Assembly (NCBI GenBank): GCA_013368375.1
Contig: JAACJP010000012.1
Span: forward strand, 372,001 to 436,000
DNA length: 64,000 nucleotides
Direction of reading: 5' to 3'
Source: Tricholomella constricta
Lineage: Eukaryota > Basidiomycota > Agaricomycetes > Agaricales > Lyophyllaceae
Part shown: piece after piece, positions 55,967 through 64,000 of the stretch
Layout of the letters: each line of letters begins with the position of its first letter
How positions within the stretch are numbered: position 1 is the first letter of the stretch
Position numbers and translations under genes: made by a program
The notes under the pieces: generated by a model
Seen by the model: the letters and a program-made list of their open reading frames with translations, nothing else
What the model was told of the DNA's origin: nothing
Database searches by the model: none

Positions 55967-58201
55967 ATGCCCAAACTATCGCAATAGTAAGTTCTACTTG
56001 TACTCCATTTCGTATCTACTCATATATTATCATCACCAGCGAGCTAGAACGTGAGGCCAATATCGCCAGAAATCGCGCACTTCTGGAAGAGCTAGAGCTC
56101 AAACAAGCTGTCGCTGGGCTCGGAATATCCCCCAAACCAGCACCAAAGGCTAAAGCAAAGCCTGTTCAGCCGAAGAAACGCGTTAAGAAAGAAGCATCCG
56201 AGGCCGAGGCCCCAAGGCGTCAGTCCTCCAGGTTGAAGAGGACAGCAATAGACCTTGATGAGAGTCCTTCCAAACGGCAGAAACGCGAGGTAATTCATTT
56301 ACTACCGTGTCTCTTTCACGATTAATGTCTTTTCTAGGCAGACTTAGAGGTGCAACGCGCAAAGGAAGCGGAGGAACGTTTGGAAGCTGAAGAGCGAGCC
56401 AGGATCGCGAATCGCCCACGTACGCACGACTTGGACCTGCCTATCCTTGTAGGAGAAGACGAATCGGAAGAAGTCTCATCTTTGTCCACAACATTACAAC
56501 TCGTGGCACAAACCGCGCATCCAAAGCGCGTCGGGGATCCCGAGGCCTTTACTTTTGATGGTGAAAAGAAGGGCAAGGCTGCTGTCGCTGAGCTTCGTGA
56601 ACGTCTTCAATCACTCAAGATTGTTGCGCGCGCGAAGGTCACGCAGGATAGAATCTACAGTGCGGCATACCACCCAGAAGTCACGAAAGACCTCATATTC
56701 TTCGGAGGTACGATAGAGCACATATTTCTTTTCGCTGTATGACTGTGACGCCATGGATCCAGATAAACATGGTCAACTTGGTATGTGGGACGCACGATCA
56801 CCCCCTGACGAGGTAGCAGATGAGGATGGCGAAATGGTGACCGATCCTGACGAAGAAGGCGGAAAATACTGGCGTTTACAAGTCCACTGGCCAGCGACGT
56901 CCAAGTCATCAATCTCCAGTATAAAAATCGACCCGATTAACGCACACAACGTGAGGCTTCATCCTTTTTTCAATCGCAGATCGATTTATTCGACCGCATT
57001 AGGTCTACACGAGCTCATACGACTGCAGCGTTCGAAGCCTCTCATTTACGACAGGGATTTCTCGCCAAGTGCATTCTACTGGAGATGGGACACTCATCTG
57101 CAGCATTGATTTGACTTCAACTGGTAATGAAATGTGGATATCCGACAGTGCAGGTGGCGCGACACACTTGGACCTTCGGGAGCGTACATCTAAAAACCGA
57201 TGGTACGGCCTCTCCGACCAAAAAATTGGGTGCATCAGCATAAATCCAAGTCGGCCGCATTTTCTGCTGACAGCCAGCAACAATCGTTTTTTAAAGTATG
57301 CAGGATATATATATATATTATCTATCTCCTGTTTGCTGACAACAGGCCGATCAGGATATGGGATGCCAGGAAACTACGCAATATACCTGTCAGCCTTTCA
57401 GATGCCACTTCAGGAGTAGGGCCAGAATTTGGCCACGATACCCTGTCCAATTTCTTGAAGACCGATTCAGGCAAGGGCTGCTTGCGCGCTGAATGGCGGC
57501 ATGAAAAATCTGTCAGCTCGGCCTATTGGGACCCTAGAGGGCGTTCTATTGTGAGCACAAGTTACGACGACACCCTTAGACGTACGTCAACCGTTCCTTG
57601 CTCTCCTCCGCATTCAAAGTTAATGGGAAGTGTGCAGTGTGGGATATTTCGTCCGAAACATTCTCCCAATCTGCACCTTTTCCATCGTCGAGGCCATTCA
57701 GCCGACTACATCATAATTGCCAAACGGTCAGCTAGTTTCATCAGTCCTGAGTGAGTCTGGATTTTCACGAATGCATCCCACTAGGGCAAATGGTTGACCA
57801 TATTACGAGCCCAATGGTCCCCCAACGCCGACGTTTACCCACACTTCACGGTATGGCTTTTATCAATGCATCAGGTCGACTGATGAAATTATGAAACATC
57901 TGTTAGATTGGCAACATGAATCATTCCCTTGACATCTTTTCGTGCAAGGTGGGCGACGTTCATCATTATTCTCCCACCGGATACTCATCGGGCGTTCAAA
58001 GGGTGATCTCCTCGCCAGACTGGCGGATAAAGCAAAGTTTGTTTCTCGGCAAAGTTTTCTTCGCTTTGATCTAAACCACATCATAAAAGGATATCTGCTG
58101 TTCCAGCTGTTACTTGCTCACATCCCAGCATCGTCGAACGGGCAGTTAGTGGCAATGGCAGCGGAAGATGTGTTTTGTGGTCAAGCGGAACTACCGATTG
58201 A
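55967..58201 (+). CDS. CMR1: CMR1 / WDR76-like DNA-damage-binding WD protein
   Basis: The exons join into a protein of roughly 500-550 residues. The N-terminus is MPKLSQYELEREANIARNRA, followed by a Lys-rich nuclear-like segment (KPVQPKKRVKKEAS) and RRQSSRLKR. WD-type units follow: DRIYSAAYHPEVTKDLIFFG, LGMWDARSP, VHSTGDGTLICSIDL, AGGATHLDLR, and HFLLTASNNRFLKIWDARKL. SSAYWDPRGRSIVSTSYDDT completes the series. The C-terminus ends SGNGSGRCVLWSSGTTD. CMR1/WDR76 recognises UV or alkylation damage and joins nuclear protein quality-control foci during replication stress. The first intron begins after seven codons. The gene is convergent with CSM3, whose stop is 94 bp away. Confidence 0.92.
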
Positions 58202-58295
58202 TTTTTTGACATTTGATAGTTCTTTTCTGCGCGTAACATAGGATCCTCAAAACCAAATACACAGGTCCAATGACTGAAGTGCAATCAACTACAAA

Positions 58296-59711
58296 TTAAG
58301 CGTACATAGATTCCCAATCATCGTCATCGTCCTGCGGAATAGCGGCGAGAATAGGTTCTGGAGTTGATTCAATCCTCGTAGGCCGAGGGTTCTGTACAGC
58401 CATCGAGTCGTTGTTTTCGATTTCGCGAACAACGTCCCACATATTTTCGTCTTCGTCCAAGTGGTGCACAGGAGGTTTTTCAGGCACTGGTACTGTAGAA
58501 ACACTTGCTTCAAGCGCATCCAACTCGTCCCACATAGCGTCGTCGTCATCCATCCTCGAAGGTGTGGTGATGGGTTGTGGTGGGTTTTGCATTGCGTCCA
58601 ATGCATCCCACATCGACTCGTCCTCGTCATCGTCGACTATGGGTTTCGCCTTCCCTTCATCCCCAGGTTTTTGAGGCGCAGCGGAGGCCTCCGAAGCAGG
58701 TCGCTCCCTGGCCACGCGTTCTTCTTCATCGCGAATTACCGCGTCGATGTCAAAGTCGTCGGTGTCGTCCAATTCCGTTCCGGAAGATGGAGGGCGAGAA
58801 GGCGGGTGGGAAGATGATGAAGCGTATGCTGCGCCATCAGAAACGGGTGAAGACGCCCGAGAAGAGCCATTGTTGGTGATGTTTGCGTTCTCCTGAGGAT
58901 TGTCCGTCAAGTCAATGACCTCGTCGTCTTCTGGCTTGCGGCCATTGATAAGGCCATTTGCTTCATCTTTCCAGACACTCAGAGCCACCTGATATTGTTT
59001 TAGAACATGCAGTAGATGACAAGGCCACTCTTCTCACATTCATGCGTCTAGAGTGGCACAATTTTTCAACGCGTTCGACTGTATCGCGGAATGTAGTCTT
59101 TGGGTACATTCCATGCGTCCAGTATCCCAACACTTGAAGAAGTCTGTTTAAGTCAGAAACCTGCATACTATGAGCAGAAAACTGATTATATAGCTTTGTA
59201 TACATACTTCATGACCCTTTCCTTTTATCCTAAAATTCTTGGTATCCTTGATCAGTTTGGGAAATCCAGTGGGACCCAGCAATCGTCCTTCATCCAGTCG
59301 CATAGGCTTTCTCCTTTCCTTCTTCCCATCTTTCCCTTTATCATTCCCAGCAGCTTTAGATTTCGATCCCTCGTCATCTCCCATATCCCTTGGAGGTGAG
59401 CTGCTCATAATGGCGTGGGGCGTCAAACTCAACATATTCTTCTTGTGACGCGCCTCAGCCTCGCGACCAAGAGCCTCTGAGTCCAGCTTCGAGGTAAGGG
59501 GCTGGAAGTTAAATGGGTCATCGTCGTTCTCCACGTCTGCGAACATCGCATCGATGTCCACATCGACCTCTGGCACTCTCTGCGGTGGAGGCCTGGGCAA
59601 GTCGTCGTCGTCTGAATCTGCAAGAAACAGAGGCTGTGGGGGCGAGGCTCGAGGTGCATGGCTTTCTGCTAGCCCCTCGACGGGGTCATTGTCCAATGAG
59701 TCCATCGCCAT
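58296..59711 (-). CDS. CSM3: Replication fork protection subunit CSM3/Swi3/Tipin
   Basis: Three exons (59711..59208, 59160..59038, 58988..58296) encode 439 residues. The conserved core is spread over exons 1-2: RLLGPTGFPKLIKDTKNFRI, then VSDLNRLLQVLGYWTHGMYP and the CHSRRMN segment. Csm3 pairs with Tof1 to pause and protect stalled forks and to mediate checkpoint signalling. The N-terminus is acidic and disordered. The last exon holds a long acidic tail with three W-containing repeats (SMWDALDAM, AMWDELDAL, NMWDVVREI) and a terminal DDWESMYA, unusual in length compared with yeast Csm3. The start is the first of two Met in MAMDSLDND. It shares a 65-bp divergent spacer with NTM1. Confidence 0.92.
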
Positions 59712-59776
59712 GCGTTGTTGTCGCTTGTTTGGCCGACGCGACAAATATTCAATGAACAGAAGCACGTGATGTATAG
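59712..59776. promoter_or_regulatory. Minimal bidirectional promoter CSM3/NTM1
   Basis: Only 65 bp separate the divergent start codons. A CACGTG core lies at 59763..59768, and a GACGCGAC stretch near 59740 resembles half an MluI cell-cycle box. Confidence 0.5.
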
Positions 59777-60845
59777 ATGGCCTCCTCGACACCTGCTCCC
59801 GACGTTGCCGATGGAATCGAGTACTGGAAAACTCAGCCAGCAAGTTACGATGGCGTACTTGGTGCGTGTACTCTGAATTTTGCCCAATTTAGGCGATTGA
59901 TTAGCAGGACAGGCGGGTATGGCACAGGGGTACTAATTTATCTTCGGGTTAAGTTCAAATCTAACTCACCCATCCACTTTCTATTAGACCCTGCCACGGA
60001 TAGATTCCCTTGGCTCTCGGTTGTTCCTTCTTCACCTTTATCCTGAGCTTTCCACTGTTCCATCCTCATTCCGGCCTCTTGAACCCAAGGTACCGCCCCG
60101 AACACGGGCCCTCGATGTCGGTGCAGGTATTGGTCGCGTTACATCGGACGTCCTCCTTCCACTCGTATCGGATGTCACGCTCCTTGAGCCTGTAGATCCC
60201 TTCGTTCATGAAGCACTGGCCCGGGCAAGGGCGAGCACCAATACTGAGCCTCCTCCGCGCGGCCAACGTCGCTGGAAAGGTATCGCTGATCAAACGAAAA
60301 GCGTCACGATCTTGCAAGGTACCTTGCAGGAGTTCGATCCACTAAATCCACATCGTGTTACCTTCCTGGATCGCGTTGGGTACCAGCCTCCGCGACCGAC
60401 CGATGACGTTAACATGGGCTTTGATATTATCTGGTGTCAATGGTGTTTAGGACATCTAAGCGACCCAGATCTTGTTGCTTTTCTTCGGCGGAGCCACGCC
60501 GCTCTGCGAGAAATGGAAAAGGGAAGAAGTCTCATTGTGGTGAAAGAGAATCTATGTCAGGATTTGGACGACGGTTCAGCGTGTACCTTGTTCGATGAGC
60601 AAGATTCCAGTTTGACAAGGTTCGCAGGTCGTGATATAAATCGTGAAATCTCGCTGAGCTTTTTACCAGATCGGACAAGGCATGGAAGAACATCTTCGAT
60701 CAGGCTGGCCTGCGGCTTGTGTCGGAGCAAGTTCAGGAAGGACTGCCTGAAGGTTTATATGTTGTAAAAATGTCAGTGAACCTTGCATTACTTCCCAATT
60801 CAGAACCACTCATTTTCGCTCTTGCGCAGGTATGGACTGCGATAA
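59777..60845 (+). CDS. NTM1: Protein N-terminal alpha-methyltransferase NTM1 (TAE1/NTMT1)
   Basis: Five exons (59777..59861, 59913..59929, 59988..60619, 60670..60771, 60830..60845) encode 283 residues. The family patch YDGVLGGYG reappears only when the 17-nt exon 2 is used. The SAM motif is RALDVGAGIGRVTSDVL, followed by VTLLEPVDPFV and DIIWCQWCLGHLSDPDLV. IVVKENLCQD closes the core. NTM1 methylates the alpha-amine of proteins starting X-Pro-Lys after Met removal, including ribosomal proteins. An insertion after the fourth strand (RVGYQPPRPTDDVNMG) is longer than in yeast. The last exon is 16 nt and completes MYGLR. Confidence 0.92.
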
Positions 60846-61042
60846 AAAGGTCATAAAATCATCAAATCCATTTAAAAAGATGTAAAAAATACATTCGTTG
60901 AGATGATGGCAAGTAAATGAAAGGACTAGATAGAAATACACAAAAGAACGTTGCGTACCATCTCAGATGAGGAATTTCGTCCAGAAAAACAAACTAAAGG
61001 GAACATGCAAATGAAGGAATCGAGAACCTCGCAGTATTAATT

Positions 61043-62196
61043 CTAGAGCCCAGCCCCCGCTACCACCTTGTTAGTTAGCATGGCATCGCTCAAAGAGTTT
61101 TTCCTTCTCATCTCCCTGCTGCGAGCCCTCTCTCTCAGCGTCGGGAAAGCGGTGTGAATGAGTTTGTCGAGATGGGGCCAGTTTTCGTCCGAGGTAGCGC
61201 CAGAGAGTGTCTGAAGCTTCAATTGTTGCGAGCGGTGGAAGGAGAGCTGGTGGGGATGCTGATGAGGATTGCGAGCTGGTGCTGTAGACGAAGCTGCCGC
61301 CGAGGTGTAGTGGTCCAGCAGTGGGGAAGTGGATGCATAAAATTGGGACAAACGGCGAGAGAAAACCTCCTGGAAAAATGAAAACTTTAAGGAACTAGGC
61401 GTATTCGGGTCGTGAACTTTGCACGTACAGGATTGTCATCAGGTCGCTTGGTCAGGGGTTCTCCAGTCAGATCGTCGAACCCCTCCACCTTTGGACGATT
61501 GTACGACATGTTGTAGACACGGCCGGAGGGAAGGTGTATCCAACGGTCCGAGATACGACTTAGAATAACGTCGTCGGGAACGTCTATGTTTACCACGAGA
61601 GTGAGAGGGTTGTGTTTCTTCCTGGAGCGAACTTTGAGTCAATAGTAACATGCCGTTTGAAGCCATTTTTCGTACTTTAGATGGTTGTCTAGAAGTTTTG
61701 CTTGGCCAAGTGTACGAGGAAATCCATCTAGAATCCAATGCTAAAGTGGGGAGGGGGGGGACAATGAGGCTCGATGGTGGGGCTGCGGAGACGGGATGCG
61801 CACCTTGTTGTATAACGAGTCTAATCTGCTTGTGACCACCTTGAGCATTATCTCGTCAGGTAGAAGCCCCCCGCGAGCAACAGTCGCCTCTGCTTCGCAT
61901 CCAACTTCCGTCCGCTCAGCGATGTGCTGTCGAAGAAGGTCGCCTGTCGAGAGGGAGAGGATGTCATACTTTTGCACCAACCGCGCCGTCAGCGTGCCTT
62001 TCCCAGCACCCGGCTTTCCGAACATGAGCATGCGTAGGATACGGCCTTGGTCGTGTTCATGGTCGTCGTTGACATTCTTAGCATTGAGAAAGAATGGAAT
62101 GGCCCTTCGAGAGGGAACGGAATAGCCTATTGACCGGCAAAAGGCTTTTTGAACATGAGGCTTGGTTGAGGAACGGGCAAGTCGCAGAGATTGCAT
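61043..62196 (-). CDS. ADK2: Mitochondrial adenylate kinase family (ADK2, GTP:AMP phosphotransferase)
   Basis: Four exons are apparent, joined at NKVR|, LDNHLK| and DDNP|. The N-terminal ~45 residues are Arg/Ser-rich ([19 protein letters not shown]), a likely mitochondrial presequence. The P-loop is [13 protein letters not shown]; the AMP-binding region has [13 protein letters not shown] and [14 protein letters not shown]. The LID is [18 protein letters not shown], then [11 protein letters not shown]. The short aromatic/Arg LID without zinc Cys matches AK3/Adk2 enzymes, which use GTP or ITP as donor for AMP in the matrix. The start chosen is the first ATG; a GTG-started upstream extension is disregarded. 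The C-terminus extends past the kinase fold with an Ala/Pro/His-rich insert. Confidence 0.9.
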
Positions 62197-62334
62197 GGAC
62201 GCTGGGCAGCGTGGATGGGACGACGAGGGAAGGGTGTGCTTTAATGGATTGGAGCAGACAAGTCGTCCCACTTCAGCCCGACTGATAACGAACTACCACA
62301 GCTTCAATCTAACCATTTTTTTTTGGAGCGCCCC

Positions 62335-62342
62335 TATATAAG
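62335..62342 (-). promoter_or_regulatory. Candidate TATA box of ADK2
   Basis: TATATAAG (reverse complement CTTATATA) lies about 140 bp upstream of the ADK2 start. It reads as a TATA box on either strand. ADK2 is the only nearby start downstream of it. Confidence 0.4.
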
Positions 62343-62586
62343 CGACCCTTGCGGCGAAATAGTCTGGACTCACGTAGATTCCGCAAGATCAAGCCGATAT
62401 CTCTCCCGTTGATGGCGCAATCCTACTAAAATGGCTTGGGTCGCTTGATTCCAGTCCTCGTGCAAGGGGGCAATGTACAGGGGTCACAATTGCCCACTGT
62501 TCGATTTATCAATGTTCTCGCCGGAGTTCGGAGACCCGCATAGGTCTGATATTTGACACGGGCCCACTCGATCTGTACTATGATTA

Positions 62587-63858
62587 TCATACAACTACTG
62601 GTCCCACTTGTGCCTCTCGACCACGTTCTGACCATCCAATAAGCTCGCGCATCCGCCGCACGCCGATTACACCTCGGACTGGGTTGCCTGAAGAATCCAA
62701 CACTGCGCAAATCGCCTCCGCAACGTGGTCGACGTGGATCGGCGGAATGCTCAGAGCATTTGCAATCGAATCCAGATACGAGGATGAGTTCGGGCCGTGC
62801 CGCAAGTTCGCACCAAGATGCCGGAGGATGCTGGATGGCGTCGGAAGTGGGGGAGGTATTTTTGAATGAAGAGTTGCGGAGAGGTCAAAGAGCACCGCAG
62901 CCGGTGTGGTTAGGGGACGATGATGAGCATGATAAACCAGACCTTGTGATAATGTCATATCAGTACCTCATCGCGGGCTAGCTCATCAGTAATAGGAGAC
63001 GCACTTGGACGGATGTATATGCCTCGATAACCAGGCTTACCGGCCATCAGCGCCTCGATGCCGTTTTCAGCCTCCCGCTTCGTTTCTATGTATCGCGCCG
63101 GAATTACGGGACGGAAGATATCCTCTGCGGAGATATACACGAATGGTCGAGGGACGTTGCAAATTTCGGTATCCGCAGAAGGTGAAGAAATAAACGCTTC
63201 GCACACACGGAGAGCTACACGATCGTTCAAGGAATATTTTGAATATTGAGGAGCAGACGAATAGCTCGGAAGAACAAACCTGCATCGCGATTCGTAACCT
63301 CATAGCTGCCTGTCTGCAATTCATCCGTCGCCTTCTCAAGTGGATTCCCGCCATCACCAGTGACAGACTGGCAGAAACTGCTGACGAGCCCAAGAAAGTC
63401 GCCTTGCTTCAAGGCTTGCTTGTATTTGCCGTCTTCAATGAGAGTTCCCAACGTGTGTACCACGCCACCGACTTCTGGAAAGAGATGCGCAAAGGTCTGC
63501 GGTTGAAGGGCATCGCCTTTCTGCCAGTCTACCTGTAAGCAGCTGTTAATAATAGAAAAGAGGTTGGATGAAACATGCGAAGCACACTTTGGCTGTCCAA
63601 GCTGGTGAATGACCTTTGGCTGTTTGATATGGCCGTCCAGAGGAACTAGGATGAATTAGCTGAGAGCTGTTCACAACGAGATAATGAAACTCATACCTAA
63701 CGCTCGTGACCTGGATCCCTTTGGCGAGCGCAGCTTTGCAGACCGCAGATCCTGACGAAAATGAATGAGTTACGCGCCAGCTTGAGACCAAGCGGAATGA
63801 GCGCACCAATGAAGCCATTTCCTCCAATCACGAGGATTCTTCGCAAAACCGGATTCAT
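62587..63858 (-). CDS. COQ11: NAD(P)-binding atypical short-chain dehydrogenase, COQ11-like
   Basis: The 52-nt first exon (63858..63807) encodes MNPVLRRILVIGGNGFIG, the Rossmann GGNGFIG nucleotide loop. Exon 2 starts at 63751 (SAVCKAALAKGIQVTSV). Further exons give GRPYQTAKGHSPAWT, GGVVHTLGTLIE, PRPFVYISAEDIFRPVIP and YIETKREAENGIEAL, with the YxxxK catalytic pair. GYRGIYIRPSLVYH follows. The end is PPIHVDHVAEAI followed by a short helical tail. This matches the atypical SDR family of yeast COQ11 (YLR290C) and NDUFA9-like proteins, which act in mitochondrial coenzyme Q synthesis. No strong presequence is seen. Internal exon limits beyond the first two were not all fixed. Confidence 0.85.
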
Positions 63859-64000
63859 GGATCGGTAGGGAGATAAATGTAATCTAGATCACGCCCGTTT
63901 GCCGCGTTATTCGTCGACGTCTCGTCCCACAGTGAACAGAAGGCAAGGAATGTTGCTCGACGCGTGTTAAAGTATGTGGGTCACGCCGGTGCCAATGTCC

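Noticed and set aside
1..64000. tRNA genes, rRNA, transposons and CRISPR arrays
   Set aside because: A visual scan found no TFC-loop-like consensus with a cloverleaf, no transposase or reverse-transcriptase motifs, and no spaced direct repeats. A tRNAscan or RepeatMasker run would be decisive.

Overview
This is nuclear DNA from a filamentous fungus, almost certainly a mushroom-forming basidiomycete (Agaricomycetes). Genes are dense and split by many short introns of about 45-65 nt, usually GT-AG. Intergenic gaps are short, codon use is balanced, and the gene set includes a cell-wall alpha-1,3-glucan synthase, a SAM/RA-domain STE11 kinase, a sphingoid-base kinase and a ferric reductase with a copper chaperone. 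I saw no prokaryotic operon, transposase, reverse transcriptase, rRNA, tRNA or CRISPR array. Gene models were built by joining reading frames across splice sites by hand. Where exon coordinates are listed, the exon lengths sum to a whole number of codons ending at a stop.

Layout. 1-14 kb: a large C1-type zinc-finger protein running off the left edge (-), a DUF4211 protein (+), TAF13 (+), a stand-alone PPIE-like RRM protein (-), a degenerate kinase-like protein (+), the splicing regulator NSRP1 (-) and exosome subunit MTR3 (+). 14-24 kb: an APC amino-acid transporter, copper chaperone ATX1, a ferric/cupric reductase and tRNA methyltransferase TRM1, all +. 24-37 kb: MAPKKK STE11 (-) divergent from alpha-1,3-glucan synthase (+). 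37-46 kb: PRCC homologue (+), histone H2B copy 1 (-), mitochondrial dehydratase HTD2 (-), an unrecognised 456-residue protein (-), a ~970-bp imperfect inverted repeat, then an AIM34-like SAP protein and COA8 (both +). 46-64 kb: nucleoporin NUP133 (-), histone H2B copy 2 (-), a SAM methyltransferase (-), sphingoid-base kinase LCB4/5 (+), CMR1 (+), CSM3/Tipin (-), N-terminal methyltransferase NTM1 (+), mitochondrial adenylate kinase ADK2 (-) and a COQ11-like protein (-).

Themes. Several products share compartments: mitochondria (HTD2, AIM34-like, COA8, ADK2, COQ11), chromatin and replication (two H2Bs, CSM3, CMR1, TAF13), RNA processing (NSRP1, MTR3, TRM1, RRM protein) and wall/MAPK signalling (STE11 beside AGS). 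I infer no co-transcription from this. ATX1 and the reductase 148 bp downstream form a plausible metal-handling pair.

The most unusual structures are the large inverted repeat at 43.2-44.2 kb, two H2B genes with no H2A partner but with ACGCGT boxes upstream, two GC-AG introns, a 9-nt micro-exon in the unrecognised gene, and a ~300-residue insertion in the reductase NADPH domain. I found no clear multi-gene novel system.
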